From the NCBI RefSeq assembly GCF_024868665.1, contig NC_079913.1, positions 3,360,951 to 3,424,950 on the forward strand: a DNA stretch of 64,000 nucleotides, given 5' to 3'. Source of the stretch: Triplophysa rosa (Eukaryota > Chordata > Actinopteri > Cypriniformes > Nemacheilidae). The translations under genes were made by a program, and so were the position numbers. Positions 38,356 to 51,039 of this stretch are shown here, in pieces; the stretch's first letter is position 1; each line of letters opens with the position of its first letter. The notes beneath the pieces were generated by a model. The model searched no databases. It saw only the letters and a list, made by a program, of their open reading frames with translations, and had not been told where the DNA came from.

Positions 38356-39830
38356 ACAGTAGTTTAAAGTGGATAACAAACATCTCAATAGTGCTGTGTA
38401 GAGTGATGTGTAATACATACAGTAGATTTATTATAAATAAGTCATATTGGCACACCGTTTTCAGAGAAGCTGAGTTTCCCGTGTGGTTTTAGAGTAGTTG
38501 CCATTGAAGGTAAAACTAAGGGCAGCCCTCCAGAAAGTGTAAATAAAATAAATCATCTTAGCAGAAATTTCTGTTTCTAAAGTGTAACGTACTAAATGTA
38601 GTCAGGCTGATGAATTACCCTGTGTTGTAATGATGCATTTGTAAAAGTATGAGCATATGGAGAGACTTTTCTTGTGATAGTAATCTGCAGTGCTTTGCAG
38701 ATCTCCTGTGAAAAGGGGTTTTCTTAAAGCAGTGGTTTGTGTTAATATGCTCATTTAAATCATTTCAGTGCAGTTAAGTGTCAGTGTTTCCTTAATCAAT
38801 AGGTAATGCTTTTATCTTAAAGTTAACTTATAATGATTTATTTCCTTATTGGCAAAAGGTTAAATTGTTTTAATATAAGTCTAAGCTTGTTTGTGTTTTT
38901 TACTATATAACTATGCAGGGGCGGTCCGACAGGACATTCTGTCAAAGTCCAGAACGGCTGTGACCAGTGGCGGACCGGCCATCTGGAGTATCGGAACTTG
39001 TTATTAAGATGTTATTAACGTGAATGCACGCTACACGAAGGCATTAGTGAGACGGAAACATATACATGTAATGCAATGACACGTTACATACAACCCATAC
39101 AAGAACTGAAATTGTATATTATTTTGTCATGTATTTTAATATGTTTGTGCATTTTCTTTTCTGACAGATGGTGACGTATTTCTCTGCAGGAATGTGGTAA
39201 ATGTGTATTTTTGGCAGTTGGCATATTTTGTCAAAGAAAGAGATATCAGAAGGTGTCAAGCACTGACTGGTAGGAATAAATATTGATAACAATGACTCAT
39301 TCGACTCGGTTTTGACCGGCTGTTTTTGTCCTGCCAACCCTGAAGGCATCTGTGTATTTTGATGTGGGCTTAAAAGGTTTTCGGCAGGGGACAGAGACGG
39401 AGCTCAATTTACCCGGTTTACCTGCAGCGATGTTGCTTTTCTCTTCTCTGACAGGAAGTAATGGCAGGATATGACACAACAGACAGCTAAGCCCCGAGCA
39501 AAGGTGAGAAAAAGCTTTCCACTGCCTCTCTTCTCTTCCTCTTCTCCCTCACTTCCTTCTTTCTGACTGTCACAGGATTAACTTCAAACGAAAATCAGAA
39601 TCTGTCACATGGAGACAGACGATTCTTTTCATCGTAGCAAACAATTGTTTTTTTAAGCGAAGAGGGTTTGTGTAACTTCATTCAAATGAATCTGGGAACT
39701 GATAGAAAAAAGTTCAGATTGCAGAGGTTTTTGTGACAGTTTAGACCTCATTAACTTTCATTTATACCATTGATGTCCAATGGAAACCTTGTATGTCCAA
39801 AACTGCTACTTTTCAGGATACTAAACTCCC
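38356..39830. other. Non-coding stretch
   Basis: No gene seen. Around 38918-38995 two GGCGG-CCG words (GGGGCGGTCCGACAGG and GTGGCGGACCGGCCATCTGG) lie about 50 bp apart; the second resembles a dispersed fish repeat, but the match is too short to call. Confidence 0.45.
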
Positions 39831-40205
39831 AGTGAAATTAAAAATTAAAATTTTTATTTTTTCATGAAATATTGCAGCATATATGGTAAATAGTTTATCA
39901 ATGTGGGTAATTTTCTTTTTAAAATTCATGCAACCGCATGCACTTCCTTCCTGTAATGACTATCCATCTCAAATGACGTATGTTAGAGGGCTTGGGCGAA
40001 GCATCTGTTAACTCCTCCCCTTCAACTGTCAGTCTGCTGCTAGTGCCATTTCAAATTAGCTGTTTTTATACATCCAATCAATTTGCAGTAAAAAAACGCA
40101 AGCCACGCCCACTAATTTCCTCCTTTGAAATTCCTTGTGCACTCGGAAATGTGTAAGAATATGGAAATAAAAACGATCACAACTTCCGGTTCACGGGGAC
40201 TTTAA
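39831..40205. mobile_element. Probable DNA-element MITE
   Basis: The left end reads CTAAACTCCCAGTGAAATTA and the right end GGTTCACGGGGACTTTAA, whose reverse complement starts TTAAAGTCCCCGTGAACC. The two ends form a degenerate inverted repeat of about 16 bp, and the right end abuts TTAA. The left TTAA appears mutated to CTAA. The interior is unlike the Angel-like elements, so this is a separate TTAA-target family. Confidence 0.55.
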
Positions 40206-40398
40206 ATAATTTAACACTGTCTTGTCAAAGTTGACAAGCTCTTGAGAACCTATAGACAAACATGAAGGGTGACCAGAAGATGATTTTTGAAAAAATAAAA
40301 ACCACAAGATACAAGGTTTCCACCCGGCAGGAAAAACAGTAGAAGCAGGCAGTATATTCTTTAAAAATGCACATTTTGTCTTTCAATGGGGGTTTGTA

Positions 40399-40469
40399 TA
40401 GGTTTGGAACGAGGGCGAGTAAATGATGACAAAAATGAATTTCCGTTTTTGGCTGAACTATTCCTTTAA
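40399..40469. mobile_element. 3' fragment of an Angel-like TTAA MITE
   Basis: GTATAGGTTTGGAACGAGGG followed by CGAGTAAATGATGAC and a terminal TTTTTGGCTGAACTATTCC-TTTAA match the right end of the Angel-like family in this window. The left half is missing. Confidence 0.75.
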
Positions 40470-40644
40470 CAGAGAGTTTATGAGCCTGACTGGTTGCACG
40501 CTTGTGGGATATTTGTTGTTTTATGATGGCGGTCTTAAAACTGAGGCAGGAAGCATATGGAACTTTAGGGCTATTGGATGAAAACAGCATATGGCTGGAA
40601 TCCATTAACTACAGTCCAGAAATTTCTCATCGTATAAAACAGCA

Positions 40645-40646
<2 letters not shown>

Positions 40647-40679
<33 letters not shown>
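40647..40679 (+). repeat. (CA)n microsatellite
   Basis: About 16 uninterrupted CA units. Confidence 0.95.
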
Positions 40680-40680
<1 letters not shown>

Positions 40681-43349
40681 TAAATCAGTGTTACCTACAC
40701 ACTCCATCCCGGTCTTTCTCTTTCTTTCGTTTTGTCTTTATCGCTCCATTGGTCATTTCTATTATGCTGTACTTTTTGAACCATTTCTTCGGGCTACACC
40801 GAAGACATTCAGATTTATGCTGTTGTCAAGTTCAGCCACTTCAACTTTATTAATTAAGACATGATTTATACAAAGTCAAGAACAATAACACGATGCTGAA
40901 CAGGATGGAAACAAACGAGTCAGAAAGTTACCTGTTGCTCACACGAGACTGTCAACGTGATCGTTTAGATTTTCTTAAACATCTGAAAATGATCATACCG
41001 ATGTCAATAGTACGTATGAAATATTTTGAGACAAGCAACACTAAGAAAAAAACACAGAATTCATCAAATCCATTGGTGTTTGTGCATGATGTCACTTCCC
41101 AGAGAAGGATGCTGTCTTTTCGTTTGTATGAAGGAAAAGACAGGATGGAAAGTGATATTAAGGACACGAGAGATATGCATAAATTGGTTACAGTTTAAGT
41201 TACCATAGCACCAGGGACATGCCAATATCATAAAAGAAAAAGCAAACATGATTTACATCATTAAACATAATGTTATTCAATGTATTAACCCATATTTGGG
41301 AGCTCAGCTGTAATGATAGCCGTCTATTCTCCTGACATCACTTTGCATTAGATGAGCATCATCCACCCATAATGCTTACTGTGCAAACCCCAAAATCAAA
41401 ACCTCAGTCATCACAGGGAAGTGAGAAATGCCTTCACACACAACCTTGATTAATCTGACAATGAAAAAACGTGGCCATTGGATCAGCATTACGTCACGAC
41501 AGGCCTGTTAGCGTGCCATATGAATAATGCAACTCTCATCGCCTCTTCTCTGTTGCTCTGAGGTGTGAATCTGTTTCCTCCACCCCCCGCTGCCTCTCTA
41601 CCTGTAGATGAAGGATGATGCTCGACCAGGTCTGTAGCTTACCTCCTAATAATGACAGATGGAACGCTGTCAACCGGCACATGGCTTGAACAGAGAAGAA
41701 GTTTGTTTCATTGTTCTTATCTCTGCTCAGGGGTGTGGAATGGAGGCCTTCATTTGATCGAGAGGATGAGGCTGAAAGATGCACACATGTACAGTACATG
41801 CTTACGTATGTTTCTACCATTCTGCGCTCTGAACAGTGAGTTTAAAGCTTGGTCTGTATAAAATATGTTTGAGTATTAGAACATGTTCATAAGTCGAGAG
41901 TATTAGAGTACTAGTCAGTGCTCATCCTTTATTGGATTAATGTTCTCCTCCGCAAGAACACGAAGAAACGTGTTCCCTAAGTGTACTCTTGTGTCATCGA
42001 TTCAAAGAGCTTTCATTCTCCTCAGCCACGCCTTTAAATGAAACGTTTTTCTCGGTGAATCACTATAATTTAACAGTTCTTGTCTCTTTATTTGAAGACA
42101 CTGTCCGTCATGAGGACGTTTCGGTTGTTATGGATCCGGTTTCAAAACCGAGTGCTGTTTGGCTTGCCGTCGCTCCAAGTTTACAGGGAAAAGCACTCAC
42201 GGCGTCTGACTGCTGTTTCTGCTTTCACTTTAACAGATCTGTCCTGCTGCCTGCCAGCCTGCTAGGTGCATGCTGGGTAGGGGTGCCGCTGCTCTTCATG
42301 AGCCAAAAAGCAGCACTAATGGTCCACAAAGGGAACACTGGCTTCACCAACAGAGCCCCGGGGGGATTTAAAAACTGTACCTCCATCAGTCCATCTCTCT
42401 GTTCCTCATCGGTGGTTTGGCTCGAAGGTTTTCAGCATCGTTGAATACAAAGGTTGTCTGAAAGTAACCGTCTGAATGGAGCTGTTTTGTGTTTCGCAGG
42501 AGCTGATCTCTTTAATCTCAGTTTTATTCTCCAGAGACAGCAGGGAGATTAAATGGATACTTTTGTTTTTTCCATTTCTTTAAATGGAACAAATCTTGCA
42601 AATTTCAGATAAGAATATCTGAATAAAAACGAATCTATTGTATGTCAACAATTATCTTCTTTGTTTCTAATTTCATTTACAGTAGGTGAAACGAGAGGAA
42701 GACTCGAAACAACTTTTGAGGAATAAAATGTGAGATGCGCCCAGTGGTTGTGTTCGAGGCGTGACAGCGTGAGGGAAGATCACTCGGTCGACCTCGATGT
42801 ACTGAGGCTGATCAGAACGCCCTCTCACCTCACTTGAAGGTACGAGAACATCGTGAGGCGTTAAGAGAGACATGTCAGCGTAATGAGTTCCGATACATTT
42901 ATATTTACTCCTCGCTTTTAACACACCGAGCTAATCTCTTTGAAGTTTGTTAGTAGCACATGGAGACCGCAGCGCTCAAATATAATGAGCTCGTTGTAAC
43001 CTTGTGTGTGTGTTTGTGAGAGTGAGTCTAAAGGATCTTTGGAGTGTGCGTGTGTGCGCGAGTGCATGCGCGTGTGTGTGCGATTAGTCAAATTAATTAC
43101 CGCTCCATATGACAACTGCAGCACTTTGTAGATAAGAAGCCGGTTACATGAAGTTAAAACTGTTGTGTGTTTGTACTGTACCACTGTCATAGGGATTATT
43201 CACAGGATTTTTTTTCTTTACAGTTAATAATTAGCATGACATGCGCATTCATGTGATTTTGTACAGACTCAAATTACTACATTTTATATTTAGTATTAAA
43301 GACTCCGGTTAATAAAAAACAAATGACAGCGGTTTTTGGTGCTAGAGCA
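40680..43349. other. Non-coding stretch
   Basis: No supported gene or recognised mobile element. The longest frame (41989-42444, 151 codons) has no recognisable domain, signal peptide or splice partner. 43000-43082 is an imperfect TG/CG-rich simple repeat. Confidence 0.5.
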
Positions 43350-43487
43350 CTAACATTTACATTTATGCATTTGGCAGACGCTTTTATCCAAAGCGACTTA
43401 CATTGTAGTACTATACATTTGTTTCCGACTATTTGCAATCCCTTGGGATCAAACCCATGACATTGGCGTTGCTAGCGCCATGCTTTA
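43350..43487 (-). mobile_element. tRNA-derived SINE, 5'-truncated
   Basis: On the minus strand this copy shows box B (GGTTTGATCCC, one change), the alanine-type loop CTAGCAA and the tail ending GATAAAAGCG-TCTGCCAAATG. The tRNA 5' part with box A is lost. Same family as the copies at 37646 and 45337. Confidence 0.8.
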
Positions 43488-43655
43488 ATACAATTCTTCA
43501 TGTAACTAATAATGTAACTATTTTAAAAGGTGCCATTATCCAACACAACCTCGAATTCCTGTAAGATCAGGTTGCATTATCATATGAATTTGTATGATGT
43601 AAATCGTACAAAAGCGTATGATTATTGGAAAAAAGGAAGATGGACGCCTTACCCC

Positions 43656-43872
43656 TTAAAGGGGAACTCCGGCCGAAAATAGAAAATGCTGCCATTAATT
43701 ACTCACCCTCAAGTAGTTTAACATTTGTATGTTGCAATCTGAGGAGTCAGAAAGCTTCCAAAACTACCTTTATTTGCGTTTTTGGGGTAAATGGAGGTCA
43801 TACAGATGTAAACTACTTGATTGTGAGTAATTAATTGCAGATTTTTCATTTTTGTCCTGAGTTCCCCTTTAA
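43656..43872. mobile_element. TTAA-bounded palindromic MITE, second family
   Basis: The ends TTAAAGGGGAACTC and GAGTTCCCCTTTAA are a perfect 14-bp inverted repeat including TTAA. The inner arms pair through TAATTACTCACCCTCAAGTA and TTGATTGTGAGTAATTAAT. It shares its right-hand TTAA with the next element. Confidence 0.85.
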
Positions 43873-44208
43873 AGGGATATCTAAAAATAAAAAATCTGTC
43901 ATCATTTTCTCACCCTCGGGTTGTTCCAAACTTGTAAATACATGTGTTTCTTTGTTCTGCTCAACACAACGGAAGATGTTTGGAAGAATGTCAGTAACCA
44001 AACAGATCTCATCCCCTATTTACTTCCATAGTATTTATTTTCTTTACTGTGGCAGTAAATGGGGGTTGACATTGGTTTGGTTACTGACATTTTTCCAAAT
44101 ATCTTCCTTTGTGTTCAGCAGAACAAATACATTTATACCGGTTTGGAACAATGTGCATGTGAATAAATGACGGAAGAATTTTCATTTTTGGGTAAACTAC
44201 CCTTTTAA
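43869..44208. mobile_element. TTAA-bounded palindromic MITE (Angel-like)
   Basis: The element starts TTAAAGGGATATCTAAAAAT, ends TTTGGGTAAACTACCCTTTTAA, and carries the Angel-like interior (GTTGTTCCAAACTTGTAAA, TTTGGAAGAATGTCAGTAACC and its reverse complement). The arms are well paired apart from point changes. Confidence 0.85.
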
Positions 44209-45336
44209 CACACTGGGGCTAAAGCAGATCGTACAAAAAAAGTATGACGAGGTCAAATTATTCACAAATTTTCTAAAAAAGTGAAGTAGTTATGAATTGT
44301 CCGTTGCATATTGTGTTCACCAAACTGAAATATTTTGCATCCAAGGGTTAAGTTACGTTCTTTAAGACGAGGCTAGCTGTGATCCACCACCTCAAGCGGA
44401 GTCAGATTTGACTCTCTGTCTAACCTCCTCTGCAGGCCTCAGACACCAGCAGCTCTTGGAAATGAAATTACATTTGATTTTCAACAGGGTCTGTGTGTTC
44501 AGTTACCGGAGGAAGTTTCCAGTGGACCTCGGGAGACCCCACTGCAGTACATTCTGACATTCGTTTCTTCAAACCTGTTCTTCTAGATGCTGCTGAGGGT
44601 TTTAGCAGACCTCCGCCACCTGTGGAGCAAGGACACGACGACCACGGCAAATCCCCCATCCATCCGTTCGGTCATTCCTGTGGATCTCTGCGCTGGGATC
44701 ACAGGAGGGGACGGGATTGAGCCGCAGCGCTGATAACACCACGTCTCATGGGATTTACTCTGTACTGCAGGTACTAAAATGAAAACCCGCCGTGCGTGTG
44801 TTTATGGATGTGTAAATATGGATGCGCTTTATTGTGACGGTTATGTAAAAGCGGAGTGGAGGTGTCCTTTTTCTAGCTCTCGTCTTACTCGTTTTCTCTG
44901 TAATCTCGTTTATCGGTGATCAGATCAGCCCCCTCTCCTCCTTCATGTGTTCTCGTTTTCAGGGCCACGTGTCACGGATATTGGTGCCACAGCGCCATCT
45001 GTTGAGCGATACGTGCGGCAGCATTTCACCTGGTGTGTAAATGAGTGAACATCACCATTAGAGCAGAGACGGAGGTGTTGGAATAGTTTTCAGATGGGAT
45101 TCTGGTGTGAACTGTATAGTTGTTTCTGAAACACCTCACTCTTGGGGTCCAAATGTAACACCTGCCAAGCACCAGATGTGAGTAAAAATTGGCTTTGGTG
45201 AGTAAATAAGTTGTAATGTGAAGCAGGTCATTATGGCAAATTAAACTCCTTTAGGGACCCAAGGGTTTTATTTTGCAGTAAAGACGTAACGTAGATTAAG
45301 ACATGTTTTACATTAACAAACTATTTGTAAAAACGG
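44209..45336. other. Non-coding stretch with a weak exon-like segment
   Basis: Around 44433-44720 there is a splice-acceptor-like sequence followed by a frame with only one stop in about 100 codons, discussed and rejected elsewhere. No gene is called. A CTCF-like motif lies at 44991. Confidence 0.4.
44991..45005 (-). promoter_or_regulatory. CTCF-like motif
   Basis: On the minus strand, TCAACAGATGGCGCT matches the vertebrate CTCF core CCASYAGRKGGCRSY at 13 of 15 positions, including AGATGGCGC. The matching motif at 57177 is on the same strand and shares its flank (GCCACAGYGCCATCTG on the plus strand). Binding is inferred. Confidence 0.35.
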
Positions 45337-45485
45337 CTTTCCTGTAGCTCAGTGGTTAGGAGCATGGCGCTAGCAACGCCAAGGTCGTGGGTTCGATCCC
45401 AGGGGATTGCACATACTTAGAAACAAATGTATAATAGAATGCAATGAAGTTGCAAAATGCCATTTATGCCAAATGCATAAATGTA
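45337..45485 (+). mobile_element. tRNA-derived SINE
   Basis: Box A (TAGCTCAGTGGTTAG), anticodon loop CTAGCAA (alanine-type), and box B (GGTTCGATCCC) are intact. The 3' tail is decayed: the usual GCTTTGGATAAAAGCGTCTG is replaced by a divergent sequence, leaving only GCCAAATGCATAAATGTA. Confidence 0.82.
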
Positions 45486-46504
45486 TTGACTTTTAATGAA
45501 AGTGTGTAATACAAGATGTAAAGCTAGCATGGAAATCAGTTGCCTCAATCAATTTATTTGAAGAAAACAAAGCATTTGAGAGCAGAATTTTCTTGATTTT
45601 AGACCCTGCACACATCTGTCCGTCCCTCTGTGCCCATAAGATGTGCTGCGTTTGTCATTGCTCATGAAACGCATCACTCTCGTCTCCTAAATCCTGCCGG
45701 ATCAATCAGTAAATTGGGGCTAGCGTAACCTTTCCGCCCACCCGATCACGTCCCGCCCTCGCACCACAGCACACGTCACACGATTATCTGCACTTTAACA
45801 CATTTAAATCATCGATCCACGCTCGGTCACGGTGGGAGTGCAGGAGTGACGCGCAGATCAATTTTTATTCCACTCGCTTGGGTTGAAGAATGGTTGACCG
45901 GCTTTTGATGGGAGTCTCTTTGGATGCTCTCCTCCAGTTTTAATCAGAAGCTTTTGTGAGGTGATTCCGAATGATTCAAAGGATCAATAGAAAGCCACCC
46001 AGGAACCCGGCGTCAGCTGCGAGACGGTAAAATGGAGGCTGATTCTTGTTGCGGGTACTCTTTGATTTGCGAGACTTTCTTCGAGTCACGGTTTGCCTTC
46101 CTGCGAAATCTCTTCACGCGGCAGTGAATTTTCTGACAGATCCACAAAGATACACAGAGAGGAAGTGGTATAAATTCTTTGCCATAGCAAGATCTGAAAC
46201 GCATTCATGGGACCCCTGAGGTGCTGTAAATATTGCCTGTCTAGAAAAAGATGAAGAGAAATGAGAATAATATAATGAATGTTACTTATAACTCACAAAA
46301 AGCGCAGAGCTCTTAAATATTAAGCAGCCCTACAGTATTACCCCAGACATCCCCATCTTTAAGCGCTCCACCTTGGGTCCAAACGTCGGAGAGAAATATG
46401 GGAACCCTATTAAACAAATCAATGCATTCACCACACATTTTTTACACGCTGTGCAAGAGGAAATTTAATTTCAAGTGAAAATGTGTTTGATTCAGACTGG
46501 TCTA
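45486..46504. other. Unique non-coding stretch
   Basis: No gene or recognised repeat. 45700-45980 is GC-balanced and CpG-retaining, with ATCAATCAGTAAATTGG and CATCGATCCACGC words, and could be conserved regulatory DNA; evidence is weak. Confidence 0.45.
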
Positions 46505-46804
46505 CGCTCTTAAAAATAAAGGTGCTTCAAAGGTTCATCACAGCGATGTCATAGATGAACCATTTTTGGTTCCACAAGGAACCCTTTAGTCAAAGGTTTA
46601 TTACGTCAAATCAAGGCAACTTTATTTATCTAGCGCTTTTTACAATTTTCATTGTATTACCTTTTATATATTACCCTTTTATAATCTGAAGAACCTTTTG
46701 TGAAACAGAAAGGTTCTTCAGATGTTAAAGGTTCTTTATGGAACCATTCAGATAAAAAAAAGGTTCTTGTACGGCATCGTGAAGCACCTTTATTTTTAAG
46801 AGTG
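46505..46804. mobile_element. TA-flanked MITE
   Basis: The ends CGCTCTTAAAAATAAAGGTG and its counterpart CACCTTTATTTTTAAGAGTG form a 20-bp inverted repeat with one mismatch, flanked by TA on both sides (46503-46504 and 46805-46806). This suggests a Tc1/mariner-like target. The interior holds GGTTC-AACC words in both orientations and an intruding AGGCAACTTTATTTATCTAG fragment that resembles another fish repeat. Confidence 0.75.
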
Positions 46805-46849
46805 TAATGTTGCACAGGAGTTCTGAACACAAAAAAATAAATTTTCTTA

Positions 46850-47185
46850 GTGGTTTTGTTTTGCAGTACAAATATCTAAAAATTCTTAAATTAAGATACT
46901 CTGACATGACAAGGAAAGTGACCTAAGATATTAAATCTTGTTTTCTGAAAGAAAATATTCAAATGAAGGAAGCAAAAATATCTGAAACCGAAATAAGTAC
47001 TTCATTTTTTTTATTAAATTTTTTACCCCTGGCAGATACAGTTTTTTTTTATTATTATTTTAAGCATAAACTCTACAGAAATCAAGATTTATTATCTAAG
47101 GTCACATTCCTTGTCAAGTAAATATAACTACTATATAAATATATAGTATAAATACTTGGTAAGAAATGTATTTTTTTGCAATGTA
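46850..47185. repeat. Dispersed teleost repeat, degenerate
   Basis: The word order (TTTTGCAGTACAAATATCTA, AAAATTCTTAAATTAAGATA, GTGACCTAAGATATTAAATC, TTGTTTTCTGAAAG, CTTGTCAAGTAAATATA, and a closing TTTTTTTGCAATGTA) follows a very common fish interspersed repeat that ends in TTTTGCAGTG on both sides. The ends are too decayed to define a target-site duplication. Confidence 0.55.
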
Positions 47186-47338
47186 ATAGATTTGGTTCAT
47201 GATTGTATATTGGACATCAAGTGGAGACCCAACATGTATAAAAGTAAACCAAAATCAAAGGTGTGTTTGGTTGGTTTTATATCTAAACGTAATAATTCAT
47301 AGTGGGCACAAACCCTGCTTATATTCATTGCAAAACTG

Positions 47339-47582
47339 GGGTAGGGATAGTTCACCCGAAAAAAAAATATTTCATTATTTACTCTCTTGCATGAGTTTCT
47401 TTCTATGCAAAACACAAAAGAAGATATTTTGAAGAACGTTGATAACCAAACAACACTGAACCCCATTGACTTCCATTGTATGAACACAAAACCACTGAGA
47501 CTTCTGTGTGTCTTCTTTTGTGTTCACCAGAAGAAATAGTCCCTTACTGTTTTTTTTATTTTTGGGTGAACTAACCCTTTAA
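47339..47582. mobile_element. TTAA MITE, Angel-like, left end decayed
   Basis: GGGATAGTTCACCCGAAAAA on the left and TTTTTGGGTGAACTAACCC-TTTAA on the right are paired ends. The interior has CAAAAGAAGATATTTTGAAG and CTTCTTTTGTGTTCACCAGA. The right TTAA is intact, while the left one has become GGTA. Confidence 0.8.
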
Positions 47583-50500
47583 TGTAGTTTTTTGTGTGCT
47601 GACCCACCAGATAAACCCCTGGGGTATTGCGTATAAATGGGTGTCCATGCATGATGTACCGCATGCATTAGACCGCAAGGTTTTTAGAGAGAACTGTCCA
47701 TCACTGAGGCCCTCTGTAGGGCGTCCCTTCAAGTGCCTGTGCTGGTGGGCCGACAGAGTGACGTGTTGAATCTCTGGATGCGGCAGGGCTTAATGTCTCC
47801 GTGTCAGTCTTACACTAAAAGGAGCTCTATTCTTAGTACATCTTCCCATCAGAGCAAGAAAAGCCTGTTAAAGGGAAGATAAAAGTTTAAAATGTTGGCT
47901 TCCAGGCCTCTAGAGATTCTTACTTCATGGTGGAGATCATGCACAATTATATAAAGCCACGGCTTTTCTGTGTTTTGTTTAAAATGTATTTTTTTTTTAT
48001 TTTTTATATTTTAATATTCTCGAATGCGAGTGGTGCTTGCCGTTAAACAGCACACTAGTATTAAAAATATTGCGTGTTTTGGGGGAAAAGATGAAGGAAT
48101 ATTAAGATGTTTTCCACCAAAAAGCACAGAAAGGGAAATATCTGGAGGCTTGATTCACATTGACTTTCATGCTTTGCATATTAATATTGATTATTTCTTT
48201 TATAGAGCGGAGTGCATTCAATTTCGTTTTGTGGTGTATAACCCAATGTCTAAATGTCTCCGCTCAAGGCTAAGGCTAAAAGGTAGCTTTTTTCATTTTA
48301 GTTCATTTTTTTAAATGTGATGTATATATTATTGATTTTTCTCTTTGTACAAACTCATTTGAAGGCTGTAAACACACCCACACACACACTCACACACTCC
48401 CTCATTCACTCGATATCCTTACACAGCACCCTGTTTTCTCTTTCATCTGAGAGCCACAAAAGCGTATAGACAGATGAGGAGTCACCGTCAGACTAAATTA
48501 TCCTTTGAACATGAAGGTCTTGATTGAAAGGAAACACGGAGCTCAGAAAATGGCTCCTGCCGTGAATGACTCATATAATTGACAAGAGGTCGGGGAACGG
48601 GGGGTTCTGTTATCTGCAATATATTTAACAGAGCAATCCTCTGCCTTATTAAGGAATGGCTTGACATTAAGACGGAGTGCTGGGAATTATTTGGTGTGGG
48701 GATAGGAGAAAACCCTTTGATTGTCTGATTCGAGGTAAATTGAGATGGAGGGAGAGCGATGGACCACTAGATACTCAATTAGCTTATTGATTCGCCGGCC
48801 GGCTACTAAAATGATGCGTGTTGCCAGAACAGGATTTGTTCATGGTGATGAGAGAAACAATCTCCATCTTTCTTATTCATTTCTACTAATGAATCAACAT
48901 GAACTCAAAATTGACTCTTCATACAGAACCTTGGCTTTATGGTGTATGATTCATTGTGTTTAACAACGTTTCACATGGGTAAAACACCATTTATGTTGAC
49001 TTTCTGATGGGTCAGAGCCAGAGGCAAATGATATAACCCACCTGTTGACATAAACTTATGAAAGACTTTGTGAAGTTAGAGGACAGTTAACCTGTTCATC
49101 TTCTATACTTTGGTCTCACATCAGTTCTTGTCAAAACCTCAAACATTTATTTTGCACCCACATTTTTTTCCGTTTCCTCCATCCATTTTGTTTTTTATCC
49201 CTGCTGCCCGTGTAAATCTGCGTTCCTCTTCTACGTCAAATAAATATGTTTTTGGCTTAGTCATGAGCTCATACTTTGCTATTTTCTTTCATCTGCATCC
49301 TCCGTCCTCTAGATGTTTTTCTCTTCATTATTCCCGTTCTGGCCCGACTTCGCTCAAACTGGCCCTCAGCGCAGCGGATGATGATAAATTCATCTCGTGG
49401 AAGCATTAATTCATCTCTGTGAACAGGTTTTGATGTGTGATGATGCAAAGCTTAAGACGCATCATCAATTCAGTCTCTAATGCGCTCAGACGCCTCCGCG
49501 CGGCCCTTCCAGCGTGTGCACAATGCGTGCGAGAACAACAGGCAGACCACACAGCCAACAAAAGCTGTCCTCCTCCTTTTCAAACCATCTTTAGTTGCTG
49601 TCGTTCTTGCGTTTGCTGTTTTTCTTTTAGAAAGAGCCAGCAGACGATATTTGTTTGTTGATCGACCTGCATAAAAACCCCTTGAGTACTGATGTTTCTA
49701 CAACCAGTTATACAAAAACATATTTTATATGCCAAACATTTTCACGCTGGCCTAGAGAGTGTTTCTGACCTTTATCAATGACAGTTCTGTTTATAAATCA
49801 AGCAGTGTGTTTATTAATCAAACAATGGCATTAAAAACTAAAGGACGCGTTTGATCATGTGATGATAAATGTTTGTAAAGTTTTTTTGGTTTCGTTATTT
49901 CACTTTCTCTCGTTCTTTTCTTTTGTTTCTCAGAATGGTGCCGGTGAAAGCAGCAGCTGCATCTAACTGATTTTCTCGTTCTTCAGTTTCTCGTCTTATC
50001 GAGGCCAGCGGGCCGGTGATGTTCCTCATATTTCTAGCTGACACGGGGAGTTGAGTGCATCCCTAAAGAGCGTCTGAGATGACTTGTTTAGAAATTGTCT
50101 CATACTTCAGCGCTCCACTCCAGTCGACCGGCCCATAAATCCATCTGCCGGTACCTCCGTAAATATTTGTAGGGAAAGTTTGTGCTTCCAGAGCAATTTG
50201 GAGGATCCCCGTGTGTCTTCATGTATGAAATGATTTGATCTCTTCTGGGGAAGCGAACACAATGGACGACAGCTTCCAGCGGTGCGCTCTGATACCGTTT
50301 ACACTGAATACGAGTAGACGATGTCCAGGTTTGTGAAAACAAAGTTCCATGACGTGTGTGTGTTCTGCTGTGTCAGTAAATCTGTGTGTGTGTCTCTGAT
50401 TGACAGGTCATTCATCACTGTCACACAGTCTAGTGAGTGAGTGGCACTTGTCACTCTTTACATACACACCGAATTGTAGTCGTGATTGTGTATGATACGG

Positions 50501-51031
50501 TTGAGCTGTGATACGTGTGCAACCGTTGGCACACGAAGTGGTGATCATATATTTTTTTACTTTCCAATTTTTTGCCAGACAGGACAGTGAAGAGCGCCGG
50601 AAACGGACCACAGGCCAGGATTCAAACTATTGTTTTTTTTCGCAGAATTGTACAGAATAGTTGGCTGTCTGGAACGGAGGGCTCAGGTTTTGATATAAGC
50701 ACGTTTGTTTAGAATGCATAAACATTGACCAACCAAAATTGAATTTTGCCCATGAGAAATGTTTAAATCAATACATGCTAGACTATTTGGGATTTGCCCA
50801 TAAGCTTGCCATATGGTTATTTAGAGTGACAATTGATATACAACCATAAACTCGATCTCTATACATTTTCTAAAAGGATTCTCATCCTTGTATTTTTGAG
50901 AAAAATAGATTAAGTTTTAAATGCTTCTTAATTTACAAATTGGAACAAAACAAACGTACGTATATTTGCAAAATGTCTTGTTGTCTATCTTATATCCCTA
51001 GCAAAATAAGAAAAGAATCTTAAATAGTTTA
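47583..51031. other. Long unique non-coding stretch
   Basis: No mobile element that I recognise and no gene. 48520-48840 and 50060-50330 are GC-balanced, repeat-free blocks with the texture of conserved non-coding DNA. A strong acceptor-like sequence (TTCTTTTCTTTTGTTTCTCAG) ends at 49933 but is followed by only about ten open codons. Confidence 0.45.
48520..48840. promoter_or_regulatory. Possible conserved regulatory block
   Basis: The block contains TGAATGACTCATATAATTGAC, TCAATTAGCTTATTGATTCG, TTATTAAGGAATGGC and CCCTTTGATTGTCTG within 320 bp of non-repetitive sequence. AP-1-, homeodomain- and TCF-like cores are visible. Inferred only. Confidence 0.22.
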
Positions 51032-51039
51032 GTATTAGG

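Noticed and set aside
41989..42444. 151-codon open frame
   Set aside because: No domain, no splice context, no start-site support, and an overlapping frame in the same strand is also open; treated as chance.
44433..44720. Possible coding exon after a CTCTGCAG acceptor
   Set aside because: One frame runs about 100 codons with a single TAG in the middle. One stop in 100 codons is not rare by chance in GC-balanced DNA, the peptide is unfamiliar, and two other frames are nearly as open.
49933..49970. Terminal coding exon after a strong polypyrimidine acceptor
   Set aside because: Only ten or eleven codons remain open in either frame before a stop, and I recognise neither peptide; a strong acceptor alone is not enough.
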